A stretch of 64,000 bases of DNA, taken from positions 248,001 to 312,000 of the forward strand of contig JAESIW010000064.1 in the NCBI GenBank assembly GCA_016802295.1. Direction: 5' to 3'. The notes beneath the pieces are model-generated. The model worked only from the letters and a program-made list of their open reading frames with translations, had not been told where the DNA came from and searched no databases. This document shows positions 49,742 through 61,330 of the stretch, one piece after another (position 1 is the stretch's first letter; each line of letters opens with the position of its first letter). The position numbers were made by a program, and so were the translations under genes. Source of the stretch: Brachionus rotundiformis (lineage: Eukaryota; Rotifera; Eurotatoria; Ploima; Brachionidae).

Positions 49742-50678
49742 CTAATTTAAAGTTACACTTCCTCTTGAAGTTGATCCGGTAAAACTAAAAAAAATTGGTC
49801 TAAAAAAGATAATTTTGATTTTATATAATTCGTTCTACCTTTCTAAGTTTTTACTCTTCCATTCATTATAATCTCTGGGTCGCTCTTGCTGGTAATGATT
49901 TGCCATTAATTTGAGCATTGTTGTCGCACTTTCACTTAAATTTTTATTTCATTAAAAATACAATATCAGCAAAAAATATATAAAAAAAGCAAATTTACGT
50001 AGGCTTTTGTTTCAAAGCTATATTTTCATACTGTCTTTGATTTTGATTTGATTTGATTTTAACTGGATTTAAATAATTTCTCAATTGACCATATTTTCTG
50101 GGCTCTTCAATAGCCTCATGTCTTTATTTTTTAAAAAAGAAAATGTTCAACTATTATTGATAAACAAAAATAATAGTACTTTGCCATTTGTTTTTTAATA
50201 CTTTGGTCCAGTTTGTGCTCATTGACTCTCAAATTGTTGACATGTGATTTATCTTGGTGAGCAAACCATGCTGGTACTTGGAACTCATATGGACTAAAAT
50301 AAAACTTTTTGACCATATTTTCAAATTAAGTTATTTTTATTACGCATTATCTTCCTTTTTATCAACAACAACTTCAGTTAACATATCAGTCCACCATGAA
50401 GGGATTGGATATGGTACCGGTTCTTTTGGATTTTCTTTCACTCGATGAATCAAAAGATCTTGCCTTCCACCTAATTTAGACAATTTAGTAAATTCACTGT
50501 CCGTATCTTTGAACCAAATGGTTGGCTGTCTATTTATTTCCTCTTCAGTATCCATGACTCCGTTCAAATAGGGAATATTTGATGGCTGAACAGTGGGAAC
50601 TATAGGGCGTTTTTCGTTCTTGAGCGGTGCATGTACATACCAAATTTCGTCCTCTGGCTTACGATGTGATATCGACAT
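49742..50678 (-). CDS. C7orf57: C7orf57-like protein
   Basis: Five exons (5'-3'): 50678-50344, 50293-50180, 50121-50032, 49934-49839, 49799-49742; 230 residues. The conserved block IWFKDTDSEFTKLSKLGGRQ with DLLIH and, after a short gap, PVPYPIPSWW matches the core of human C7orf57. N-terminal DEIWYVHAP and the proline-rich SNIPYL segment also agree with that family. It is shorter than the human protein (about 295). Biochemical function is unknown; vertebrate expression is in ciliated tissue and testis. The gene lies head to head with SPAG16 across 331 bp that contain an X-box, which supports a ciliary role. There is no signal peptide or membrane segment. Confidence 0.78.
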
Positions 50679-50803
50679 TATAAAATTATCAACTTTGGAA
50701 CTATTTGATTTTTTTTAATTACTTTTTAAGCTAAAAGTATATTCAAAAATTTCTTAAATTTCAAATTGCAAATTTTTTTATTTGAAATTTTGGTATAGAA
50801 ATA

Positions 50804-50817
50804 GTCGCCATGGAAAC
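50804..50817 (+). promoter_or_regulatory. RFX X-box in a bidirectional ciliary promoter
   Basis: GTCGCCATGGAAAC matches the X-box pattern GTNRCC-N(0-3)-RGYAAC at all positions but one, and differs by one base from the common vertebrate form GTTGCCATGGAAAC. It lies 126 bp upstream of the C7orf57-like start and 193 bp upstream of the SPAG16 start, within the usual range for X-boxes of ciliary genes. It is by far the most GC-rich stretch of an AT-rich interval. Confidence 0.75.
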
Positions 50818-51009
50818 ACTGAACATAAAAAAAGAAAGAAAAAGCATCAATTCAGATTTTTATGTTTATGTAAATCTAAATTTATTAGTACGCTCTTTAT
50901 TTGTTTCAAAGGACCTGTGCAAACTTTAACTGGACCCTCCATTTCCAATTTAGATTCATAAAATCGAATGATAAATTACTCAAATTAAAAATATAGAAAC
51001 GAATTTAGC

Positions 51010-53410
51010 ATGGCAACAATTCAACCAGCTCCTAAAATGGACATTTTAAATAAGCAATCGACTCATGAGATTCCCAAGATTGATTTGTCCAAGATAGATA
51101 ATGTTCCATATTTTATCGAGAGTAAAATTGGAAAAAAATTTAAAAAAATTGGTTAATTTTTTTAACTAAAGAGGAATATGTCAGAGACATTGAAGATGAC
51201 TTTGCTTATGAAGAAGTACCTGTGGAAGATTTTTATGAAAATGGTAGTATTTTCATTTGCTCATCAACTTTGTTTTATATTTTTAATATTCAGAAAATGA
51301 GGAAAACTTTGACTTGGCAATTTCAAAGCTCGAAGATAGCTCAAAGGATAAATTGACCGTGGCAACGCCACCACAGGCTGATCTAAATGTTATTCCAGAA
51401 ACCACAGACGATTTTATTCGAAATTTTCTGGTCAAATTAAATCTACTTAAAACATTGAATGCGTTCCAGAACGAATGGTACGAGCATGTTCAATCTGGTA
51501 AGCTAAAAGCTGAAGAAACAGGAGCAGTTCCCGATATTTATGCCAAAAATCAACAATTAGCTGATCAAGTAAAATTTTTACAGTTCGAAGTCAACAGATT
51601 TAAAAAAGCAGCTGAGTAAAATCTTAATTAAAAAATAGATCATTTAATCTAGATATTTTTTTAAAAGAAAAGCCAAAGAAGAATATGTCAAAATGAAAAA
51701 GGAACGCGACTTTCACAGAATGCATCATAACCGTGTTGCTCAAGAAAAAAATAAATTAATAACAGATCTAAAAAGATTAAAATTACATTATGAGACATAC
51801 GAACCTTTGCTGAAAAATATGAAAGACAAGTATGAAGGTGCAATTAGGGAAAAAATTGTTAACCAACTTGAGAGAGATAGAGCAATGGCAGAATTAGGTG
51901 CTCTCAAGTCAAATGAAATCGTCTCAGCAAGTAATTTAGAAAATTCAAAATTTTATTAAATACATTTTTTTTAAAGAAGAAAAATCAGACAAGAAGGAAC
52001 TTGGTCCGACTCAAAAAAGACTAATGGAGTATCGTAATGGTGAGAAAGTCTTAAAAGATGAAATTATCAAAAAAAAGCCCGAAGAACCATTTATTAAAAA
52101 TCGACACCCAAAAGTAAACTAATTTTTTTAATAAATTTAATTATGATTAATCTTATGGTAATTAAGGACAGTGAATTTCCGGCTGAGACTGGTCTTAATC
52201 CATATTTAAATCGATTAAAAGAAGATACTCATAATTTGACCAGCATTCGATTGTCACAGACCATTCAAGCGCACAATTTGCCCATCAGTTCGTAAGTTAA
52301 AAATTAAATTATAATTTCTTCTAATTTAAAAAACTTAATTGTAAAGAATTTCCATACACCCACGTAAAATGATTGCTGTTACTACAAGCGATGATAAGAC
52401 TTGGAAAATGTGGACAATTCCTGATGGTCAAATGATAATGAGAGGCGATGGCCACACAGATTGGGTGTCCGGTTGCGATTTTCATCCGAAGTATTCTTGA
52501 TTTATATTTATCATTAAAAATATTTAAAAATAAACATAGTGGTAAAATGTTGGCCACTAGTAGTGGAGATTCAACTGTTAAAATATGGAATTTCGAAAAA
52601 CAAAAATGTATGCACACTTTTACAGAACATTTACAAGCTGTTTGGGATGTAAGTTGGCATTCGTGTGGAAATTTTTTGGCTTCTGCGTCCAGAGACAATA
52701 CTGTCAAAATATGGGATCTAAATAGTTTGAGATGTCGTCACACTTTGCGAGGACATGCAGATGCGGTCAACTCAGTGGAATTCTTACATTTTTCAAATTT
52801 CGTTTTAACTGGCTCAGCAGACAAGACAATATCTTTGTGGGACGCCAGAACTGGCCTTGTGGCCCATAATTTCTTTGGACATATGAATTCAATTAATCAT
52901 GTCACTTTTAACTTAAGAGTAAATTTTAATTTAATCAATTTTTCAGAAAATTAAATGGAATTTGAATTAAATTTAAAATTTCTAATTTTTTTTTCCAAGG
53001 GAGATACTTTGGCTTCATGCGATTCAATGGGTGTTGTAAAAATTTGGGACGTAAGAAAAGTAGCAATGACCGAATCACATGACTTTGGTCCGTACTCGGC
53101 AAATAGTGTTGCCTTCAATCCATTGAGTAATATTTTGATATAATCTACCTTAACTTTACTAAACAATTGGCAAATCTAGGCACGATGATAGTGGCAGCTA
53201 GTGATGATGGTTCTTTAAAATCATTTAACATTCAATCCCAACAAGTAATCAACAATAATAAATCATGTATAATAAAAATTATTATTTTTTATTTTATAGC
53301 TTACACCGCTAGCAGCCCATGAAGACGCAGTAAATTGCGTCAAATTTGATTTAAATGGTTCGTATATACTCAGTGGAGGATGTGATAACACTTTAAGAGT
53401 TTGGTCTTAA
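51010..53410 (+). CDS. SPAG16: Sperm-associated antigen 16 (PF20 homologue), WD40 axonemal protein
   Basis: Eleven exons: 51010-51121, 51172-51243, 51294-51615, 51668-51930, 51977-52113, 52167-52291, 52347-52490, 52540-52918, 53000-53126, 53180-53244, 53300-53410; 618 residues (human 631). The N half has the LisH-like TLNAFQNEWYE motif (after DDFIRNFLVKLNLLK) and a long coiled coil (KEEYVKMKKERDFHRMHHNR). The C half is a WD40 propeller of about seven blades (SGDSTVKIWNF, SASRDNTVKIWDL, TGSADKTISLWDA, GGCDNTLRVWS). PF20/SPAG16 sits in the central-pair apparatus of motile cilia. The gene ends 63 bp from the convergent OVCA2-like gene. Confidence 0.95.
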
Positions 53411-53465
53411 AAATGTAGAATTTTTTTTACATTTTATTTATGATTTTTTTATTAAAAATTTATTA

Positions 53466-53471
53466 AATAAA
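53466..53471 (+). terminator. Polyadenylation signal of SPAG16
   Basis: AATAAA 55 bases after the SPAG16 stop, only 3 bases before the convergent hydrolase coding end. Mature 3' ends of the two genes should therefore overlap. Confidence 0.5.
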
Positions 53472-53473
53472 AA

Positions 53474-54145
53474 TTAATTTTTACAATGATTTATCATTTG
53501 TTTTAGAAATTCTGAATAGACTAAAATATCATTTTTTTTTGCAGGAATGAAATGTCCCAATTCATGAATATATATTTTAGGGTCTTTGAAATACTCAGTA
53601 AGTTGTAGAGCCTTATTAAAATCGACTAATTTATCACCTTTTCCTATAATATGAAGTGTAGGGATATCAATTTTACGAGTTGAATCATAGAATATATCAA
53701 TTTCTTTTTGAACACTTTTAGAAGTAGCTGCAATTATGGCAAATTTGAAATTAACATTTGGAATGAGATGAGATTGTCGAAAGTCAGTTAAAAGTTTTGA
53801 TAAAACAGCTACCATTGTGGCACCTTGACTAAAACCCCAAATGCCATCAAAAGGCCCTTTTTCGTGGAATATTTCGTCCAAGTGTTTAATGCTTTTTTCA
53901 AAATCTTCTTTATAATCAAAAGTGCATCCAGGTTCTTTTAAATACCAACATTTTTCCATAATTTCTTGTTCTTTATTTTGATTTAGTCGATATTCAGTTG
54001 GTATAATATGAAATGCTTCACAATAAACTAATTCGGCTATATTTTTTAAATTTTTTCTCAATCCACCAGTTTTGTCTCGAAAAACAAACTCATTCTGTCG
54101 GTAACCATGTATCATTAAGATCCTAAGTGGCTTCATGGTATCCAT
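53474..54145 (-). CDS. OVCA2/FSH-type serine hydrolase, copy A
   Basis: Single exon, 223 residues, ATG at 54145. It is an alpha/beta hydrolase of the FSH family. LRILMIHGYRQNEFVFRDKT opens the fold; IWGFSQGA carries the nucleophile S106 in an intact GxSxG; Asp171 lies in HIIGKGDKLVD; His198 lies in ELGHFIP. All three catalytic residues are present. Human OVCA2 is an esterase for long-chain acyl esters; the substrate here is unknown. A second copy lies 284 bp upstream on the same strand. Confidence 0.88.
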   Translation of the reverse strand: MDTMKPLRILMIHGYRQNEFVFRDKTGGLRKNLKNIAELVYCEAFHIIPTEYRLNQNKEQEIMEKCWYLKEPGCTFDYKEDFEKSIKHLDEIFHEKGPFDGIWGFSQGATMVAVLSKLLTDFRQSHLIPNVNFKFAIIAATSKSVQKEIDIFYDSTRKIDIPTLHIIGKGDKLVDFNKALQLTEYFKDPKIYIHELGHFIPAKKNDILVYSEFLKQMINHCKN

Positions 54146-54429
54146 TTTAAAAATATCTATTGATATTTAATAATTACCTGAGAAATTAAAGTCATAATTT
54201 TAAATAGAATAAGTAAATTATATCTTTTTAAAATTATTACTTTTTAATTAAAACAGCAAATAATTGAACTGGAAATAAATTAAAATTGAAGATAAGTAAT
54301 AATATACTTCATAAAATAAAAAAATTAATTAATTAAGTAATTTTTGAGCCCGTATTCATCTCAATAATACGTCGACATGATTCTGACATCATGATAATTT
54401 TTTAAATAATTTTTTTAATTCTTTTTTTA

Positions 54430-55125
54430 TTAAATAGAGTCTAAAAATTGAATAATGGCATTTTTAGCATCAGCATTTGTTGGAACAAAATGTCCACCTG
54501 AATGTTCAAAAATTTTTGGATCAACAAAATTATCTAACAAGCTAACAGACATTTCTTTAGGTATTACTTTATCATTTTCTCCAATAATATGAAGTGTTGG
54601 CAAATAGATTTTTTCATGGTAATAACAATCATGTTGACTCTGTCCACTTTTAAATCCAGCAACTAATATTGCAAATTTGAATCTGATATTCTTGAATTTA
54701 TGCTCGCTAGTCTTATTAAATTTGGAAATATGGCATAAAATTGAACCAATACATGCACCTTGACTGAAGGCTAAAATTCCATCAAATGGACCTTGGGTCT
54801 CAAAAATTCTATCTAAATACTCTAAGCTTTGTTGAAATCCCAAATCGGAATCAGTACGTAATAATGCGTTGTATTGCCTATCTTCAGAACTGAACCACCA
54901 GCCTTTATCTTCTTCACTATCTAGATCGGCTGGTGAATTATTTTCATTTTCTGATTTTAGTACAGAATGTGGCGCTTGGCAAAACACAAATTCTGCAAAG
55001 TTTTTCAACGATTTCCTTAATCCTCCTGTTTTTTCTCTAAAGGTCTTTTCAGTCTGGCGATAACCATGAATCATAAGAATTTTTTTAAGGACTTTTACAG
55101 TTTGATTTTTATTTTTTAATGACAT
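54430..55125 (-). CDS. OVCA2/FSH-type serine hydrolase, copy B, altered nucleophile elbow
   Basis: Single exon, 231 residues, ATG at 55125. It resembles copy A throughout: ILMIHGYRQTEKTF, EKTGGLRKSLKN, LPTLHIIGENDKVI (Asp185) and HSGGHFVP (His212). The nucleophile site reads ILAFSQGA, so the first glycine of GxSxG is alanine while S121 is kept. Alanine there is tolerated in some hydrolases, so activity cannot be excluded. An acidic insert (DLDSEEDKGWW) lengthens the loop after the first strand. It lies 103 bp downstream of AAGAB on the same strand. Confidence 0.86.
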   Translation of the reverse strand: MSLKNKNQTVKVLKKILMIHGYRQTEKTFREKTGGLRKSLKNFAEFVFCQAPHSVLKSENENNSPADLDSEEDKGWWFSSEDRQYNALLRTDSDLGFQQSLEYLDRIFETQGPFDGILAFSQGACIGSILCHISKFNKTSEHKFKNIRFKFAILVAGFKSGQSQHDCYYHEKIYLPTLHIIGENDKVIPKEMSVSLLDNFVDPKIFEHSGGHFVPTNADAKNAIIQFLDSI

Positions 55126-55228
55126 TCTGGTAAAAAAGATAAAAAAATCTTAAAATACTAAACAAACATGAGATGTGTATTTAATCTCACATCTAAAAAT
55201 AAAAAAGAAAATATTTAAAAATTTAATT

Positions 55229-56023
55229 TTATTCATCAAGACCATTTATTTCATCGGGCTCACCACCAATTGATTTCCAAAAATTTACAGTTAAATTTTC
55301 AGCAAATTTTTTTCTATCCTCAAAATCCATTTTGACTGACTTATCTCTAATATCTTTTAGATTTAGCATCAAATTTTCTAGATCGAAGTTTTTTTCATCA
55401 AATTCACCATCGTTCATCACATTTTCATAATTTTCACATTTTTTAATGGCTTTTTTATCCGACTTTAGCTCAATTCCTTCCCAACTGTGCACAAGAATAC
55501 TGTTTATCAACTCATCAAAATCCAAATAGCTATCCTCGCATTCATCAAGGGCATTTTTTTCCTCGTATAATTTTATTTTCAGAAAATTTATATATCTTTT
55601 AGATAATATCTCTATATTTTTAATCTCTTCAGTCAAAATTAAAATGTTAAGACATGGACTTGATTCGTTTAATTCTTCTAATTTTTTAACTAGCTGGTCA
55701 AGTTGATCAAGAAATTCAAAACTTCTATTGTCAACAACAAGAAAAATTGATTGAATATTGTTCAGTAGAGTTTCATCGGATGTAATTGAATTAATGCGGT
55801 CAAAACTTGGCTCAGGAGAAACAAGCTCAAGAGCCAAATCTAAATCATAATACTTGGTATCTAAACGAAATGAGTAAATATTTGATCCGATTTCGTTTAT
55901 ATAAATTTTATTTATTGAACTATCATAATTTGAAATTTTCTGGAACAAATTTTGGCATTCTTTTTTGTCTCCAAAGAACAGCAAGCTTGTTTTTTTCTTT
56001 GAAACTGCGTCCACTTGAGCCAT
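55229..56023 (-). CDS. AAGAB: Alpha- and gamma-adaptin-binding protein p34
   Basis: Single exon, 264 residues (human 315), ATG at 56023. The N-terminal half has the fold pattern of the Rab-like pseudo-GTPase domain (SLLFFGDKKECQNLFQKI, IFLVVDNRS, LNILILTEE). The C-terminal dimerisation helix is well conserved: MLNLKDIRDKSVKMDFEDRK, then FAENLTVNFWKSIGGEPDEI and a final acidic end. AAGAB is a cytosolic chaperone that stabilises adaptin subunits during AP-1 and AP-2 assembly. The middle region is shorter than in vertebrates. It shares a 239-bp divergent promoter region with SCYL2. Confidence 0.85.
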   Translation of the reverse strand: MAQVDAVSKKKTSLLFFGDKKECQNLFQKISNYDSSINKIYINEIGSNIYSFRLDTKYYDLDLALELVSPEPSFDRINSITSDETLLNNIQSIFLVVDNRSFEFLDQLDQLVKKLEELNESSPCLNILILTEEIKNIEILSKRYINFLKIKLYEEKNALDECEDSYLDFDELINSILVHSWEGIELKSDKKAIKKCENYENVMNDGEFDEKNFDLENLMLNLKDIRDKSVKMDFEDRKKFAENLTVNFWKSIGGEPDEINGLDE

Positions 56024-56262
56024 TATGAAGATAAATAAAATATTTTGTGAATATTAGACTCCTTAGTGCACTCATATATTGTACATTCTAGCTACATTAT
56101 GCTATAGAGCGTACACTGCCTAGCTTGGAAAAATTAATTTATTAAAATTTATGCCAAAAAATATACTTAATTAAGAAATTTTAATCATTTTTTCAAGCAT
56201 TTTATATTTTCATTTCGACAGCTTTACAAATGATAAATTTGTTTTAAAATTTTTGTAATAGA
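56024..56262. promoter_or_regulatory. Divergent promoter region of AAGAB and SCYL2
   Basis: The 239 bp between two head-to-head start codons must serve both genes. A GC-richer core near 56065-56125 stands out; no named factor site or TATA box was recognised. Confidence 0.4.
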
Positions 56263-59200
56263 ATGAGTCAAAAAGAGGTTTGTTAATTAATTTAAAGTTA
56301 ACGAAAAGCAATGATTTTTATCTAGTTTAAAACGACTGCACAAGATTACCTGCAAAAAGCAGGCAACGTGTCCAAAGAATACCTAAATTTGTTCAAAAGT
56401 AAACTTGCCAATACAGTAGTTGACACAGTTTACATGGCTGAGAGTATCACCAAGAATGTCATACCAGGAAATCCAGTTACCAGAGAGTACGAAGTCACTA
56501 AGCATGTTGGAAGTGCTGGTCCTGGTCTTTTGTGGAAGTTGTATTCTGGCTTTAAGAAATCAACCAAACAAGTACAATTTAATCAAGTGTGTAATTATCA
56601 AAATAAAATATTTCTAATTTAGGAAGCTACGGTCTTTGTTCTTCATAAAAAGAGCCTTGAAGTTTTTTCCAAAAAAGACAGAGATTTAGTTTTAGAGGCG
56701 TTTAAAAAAGGCGCCACTCAACTTGCTCGGATTAAGCACCCTAGAATATTGAGTCTGCAACATCAACTTGAAGAATCAAAGTAAAGTTATCAATAATAAC
56801 AATTATCAATAACAATATATATCTTTTATAGAGATAGTTTAGCTTTTGCCACTGAACCATGTTTTTCTAGTTTGGCAAATGCTCTTGGCAATCATGAAAA
56901 TATGCCTTCACCAATTCCAGATGATTTCAAAGATTTCAAACTTTTAGAAGTTGAAATTAAATACGGCCTTTTACAGGTAAACAAAAAAATAATTTTCTTA
57001 TTATTAAAACTTAAGTTATTTTTCAAGTTGGCTGAGGCTCTTTCATTTTTACACAAAGATGCCAAAATTTTGCACAGAAACATATGTCCAGAATCGATAG
57101 TTATAAATTCCAATGGAGCTTGGAAATTGGCCGGCTTCGAATTTTTTGTAGTCAACAACAATGATCCAAATGATGCAGTAAAATGATTAATAAATATTTT
57201 AATTAAATTTTTTTCATTGTTGCAACTATTTTCAGCTGAAATTTCCATTCAAAGAATGGGACGGATCAGTGGCTCCTGTTCTAAATCCTACACTTGAATA
57301 TCTGGCACCTGAATACGGCTTGTCTTCTAAATGCGATTGTAGCAGTGATATGTTTTCTTACGGAATGCTTTTTTTTTCTGTATATAACAGCGGCAAGACA
57401 TTGTATACTTGTGGCAATAATTATTCCTCTTTTGTGAAAAATGTTGAAGAAGTATAACTTTAATAATTCGTTTAGAAGAATATAAAATTAAATAATTGAA
57501 TTTTTTTAAGCTTAAATCGATAGCTAATTCACAAATGAGTTCAATACCAAGCGAAATTAGAGAATATTTAAAAATGCTTCTGCATTTAAATTCCGAACTG
57601 CGACCAGACGCTGGTCAAGTGACAAAAATACCATTTTTTGATGATGTAGCAGTCAAAACATTGGAATACTTGGACTCTTCATTTCAAGTGGATAATCTTC
57701 AAAAATCGATATTTTTTAAGAGTTTGCCTCAAATTATAGACAAGTTGCCACAGGTAGAATTTAAAATTTATAAAAATGGTCTTAATTTGTTTAAACTTAA
57801 TCTTTGAAGAGAGTTTGTCTTCAGCGAATTATTCCTTGTCTAGAACAAGAGTTTATAAATCCTGACATGATACCATTTATCTTACCAAGCATTTTTTTAA
57901 TAGCAGAACAATCATCTACTGAAGAATATGTGAAACATGTTTTACCGCGATTGAAGACTATTTTTAAAATTCAGAAACCAATACAAGTTAATAATATAAT
58001 TAAACTCAATTAATTAGTTAAATTTATTAATTAATTAATTATTAGATTTTGCTTATTGTGCTAAAAAATATGAGTTTAATCTTATCCAAAACTCCACCAA
58101 CCGATATTAAAGAGCATATACTTCCATTGGTATGCAGATCTTTGGAGACTGATACTGTAGAAATTCAAGAGTTATGTCTAGCCACTCTTCCATCGTTTGC
58201 TCACCTGTTGGACACCAATTCGATTAAGCATCAGATTATACCACGCATAAGAAAGCTGTGTCTTGAATCATCTACCCTGAGCGTGCGAGTAAATTCGCTA
58301 ATTTGTATTGGAAAAATTCTTGAACACTTGGAAAAATGGGTTGTTCTGGACGATGTTTTGCCCATATTGGAAAAAATTACTATCCGAGATTCAGCAGTAT
58401 TGATGGCCATGTTGGGAATATACAAAATTGTACTCACACATCCAAAACTTGGTATCACAAAAGACTTATTAGCAACACGAGTAATACCATTTTTGATGCC
58501 AATCTGCATTGATAATAATTTAAACATGAAACAAGTGAAAATAATAATTTTATCTTTATTTAATTTTGTTTAATTATTATTTTTGTTTTAGTTTAGTGCT
58601 TACATGTCTCTAGTTAAAGATATGATGTCTCAAGTAGAAACTGAACAAAAGAAAAAACTTGAGCAAATCGAAGCTTTAGAAAGGGAAAAGAGTATTATTC
58701 CATATTCCATAGCGGGAACTGCTAGCTCAAAGCCAAAAGAAGTGTTCAAGTCACCAGATACAATGGTAAAAATGAAAAATTATATTCAAAATTTAGCAAT
58801 TTTTTTTAAAGATGGATCAATTGATGGCAGGCTACGGTGTAACTTCATCCCAGAACACAGTTCCTCCTCCAAGTTTTCACAGCGAGAGCTTTCCAACAAC
58901 TAATAATGGCATAATTCCTAAAAAAGAGCTTACTTTAAACGAAAAACAACAACTAGCGGCTAAATTGGAACAGCAGGAGCCTAAAATGACCTCTTCAATG
59001 TCATTAAATAACTTAAAACCTGCCAGCAATAAAACAGACAATTTAATGGATAAGAATCTAAAAAATTTGAGCACTTCTGGCAATCAAAAAGCAATTCAAA
59101 ACAACACCAACTTAGATTTTCTTACCCAATCAATTTCCAACGCGAGTTTAATGAATAGTCAAGCTCCTAAACAGTTTAATTCAAGTAACAGTTTTAATTC

Positions 59201-59498
59201 TTTCAATTCTCCTATGAGCCAAATGGGTTCCAATGTCCAATCTAATCAAAATATGGGTTTTTTTGGAAATTTAGCTCTACCAGCTCCGAACTATAACGCT
59301 CCAAAATCAAATCAACCAATTAACAATGGCTTTAATTTGAGTTCGAATTTTTCAACAATAAATAATTCAATGAATAACATTCCTCTGATACCTGGTCCGC
59401 CTAAATTTGGAACAACCATCACTCCCAAATCAAATAATCAATCAGTAAATAATGGTCAAAAATCGGCGCTTGATGATCTAGCAGATATTTTTGGTTAG
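56263..59498 (+). CDS. SCYL2: SCY1-like pseudokinase 2 (CVAK104)
   Basis: Eleven exons: 56263-56277, 56326-56571, 56623-56780, 56832-56976, 57028-57177, 57236-57451, 57511-57753, 57810-57986, 58046-58534, 58592-58765, 58812-59498; 899 residues (human 929). A pseudokinase domain spans about residues 40-330: GNPVTREYEV, IKHPRILSLQHQLEES, EIKYGLLQ and LEYLAPEYGL. The catalytic loop reads LHRNICPESI (no HRD Asp) and the DFG site reads AGFEFF, so phosphotransfer is not expected. HEAT-like repeats follow (RVNSLICIGKILEHL, KLGITKDLL). An Asn/Ser-rich tail ends LDDLADIFG like the human DLKDLFG end. SCYL2 works on clathrin-coated vesicles at the trans-Golgi and endosomes. Confidence 0.95.
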
Positions 59499-61330
59499 AA
59501 AATGGTCTTTCAAAGAGAATGTAGGATGTATTACAAATGTATCTTTTATTTTATTCTAAATTATTTTTAATCCAATTTATTAATAAAACATTTATTTTCA
59601 AATAAATTTGTTAAATATGTCTGTTTTATTTTTGAAAATTTTTATCAAAATACATGAATAAATTCAACAAGTCTACATGATTTTATTATTATAAAAATAT
59701 AATAATTAGAATAATAATATGTTTAATCAATAATCAAGTTAAAATATTAATTTTAAATTATCTTTTAAATCAAGAGATATTTTTTAATATGCTTGATATC
59801 ATTTTTTCATCATTGAACCTTTTCTTAAGTGACAAATTTGATGAATGCACCAAGCTATTATCTCATTAAATTTCACTATTTATAAGAATTTTGATTACGA
59901 AAAATTAGTAAATAAGCATGAAATAATTTCTAAAGCAGGAATTAATTAGAATTAATGATTATTAGATTCAACAATTATTGATTCCTTAAAAATAAAAATG
60001 TACGCCTAAAAATCCAAATATTGTTTGCTTAAAATCGAACTTTTACAAAATTAGACTATAAAAATAAGTTTTCTCAAGCTCTTAATAAACTTTTGAACAA
60101 TTGATTTAAGTCAATTTTTTTTTTAAATTAATCAAAAATTATTTTTTCTATATTATTGAATAGAAAAATGTTTTGTTTTATTCCTAGAGAATAATTTTCG
60201 ATTGATTTAATAATTTCCTTTAATAAATCTTTTCATAAAATACTTAAAGGAATAAACAATTATTCGAGATCCTGGAATAAAAAGCATTTAGATTTTTTAT
60301 TTTTAAATAGTTTATAAATTTTTTATTAATTATTTTTCAAAGATAGTAAATATTGAAAATGTATAAAGTCACATAGAGCAGTCTAATAGCAATATTGATT
60401 TTTTTAAAATAATTAATCTACTTTGTATATTTTATGAAAACATTATACGTGTTTATTATTAATTTTAAAATTATTTATTTATAAAACAACTAAGCTAATT
60501 TGAATTAATTACAATAACTGGCTGTACACAATGCGATGTAAAATTATTTTATTAATGACATATGACTAACTTTGGAAATTAAAATAGTTTAAAATCCAAT
60601 TTTTTCTAATTAATTCCTCAGATCATTCAGAAGCTAAAGCTAGAAATTCAGCTGCCTAAAATTTAATAAACATTTTCTAAATTGACAATTAATTTTTTTT
60701 GTAATTAAAGATTAATTTATTTTTCCAAATGAGTTTTCAAGTCATTAAGTCAAATTAGAGTCTAAGTCATGACTTAAATGTTAACAAATTATTTAAATCA
60801 CCGGGTATAAATGTAATACTTTTTTCATATTTAACCAAAATTTTTTTAGGCATGCTATTTATTTATTCCTCTTAATTTAAACCATTGGCTTTAAAGCGAC
60901 TTTAGAAATTTGGTTCGCAAGATTTTTTGAAAAATTCTTAGAATAGTTTATATATTCTTATATAAACATTGAAGATTCTTACTGATTAAATGTATGATGC
61001 ATGTTTATTTATTTTTTCATTTTAAATAACTGTTTTATATTTTGCATAAGCTTTTATCAAGGATTATTTTTAAAACAAAATACAGTATAACATTAATCTT
61101 ATCTCAATAAAAAATTTCAAGATCCTTTATATAAATTTTGTATTAGTTCTATTGATATAAGAATAAAATAAAATTTTTAGTATTTGATTCCTTAAATATT
61201 TATTATTTATTTTTTTTTTCGAATTTCTCCTCGAGAAAATATCAAAGCATTAATGTTATAAAAAGGTTAGAAAAATAATATTTTTGACTTTGAAGAGTAA
61301 AATATTAGCAATTTTTTAATTTTTAAAAAA
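59499..61330. other. Gene-poor AT-rich DNA
   Basis: Apart from the SCYL2 polyadenylation hexamer at 59582-59587, no gene, RNA or repeat was recognised. Confidence 0.5.
59582..59587 (+). terminator. Polyadenylation signal of SCYL2
   Basis: AATAAA 84 bases after the stop codon; another AATAAA follows near 59602. Confidence 0.5.
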
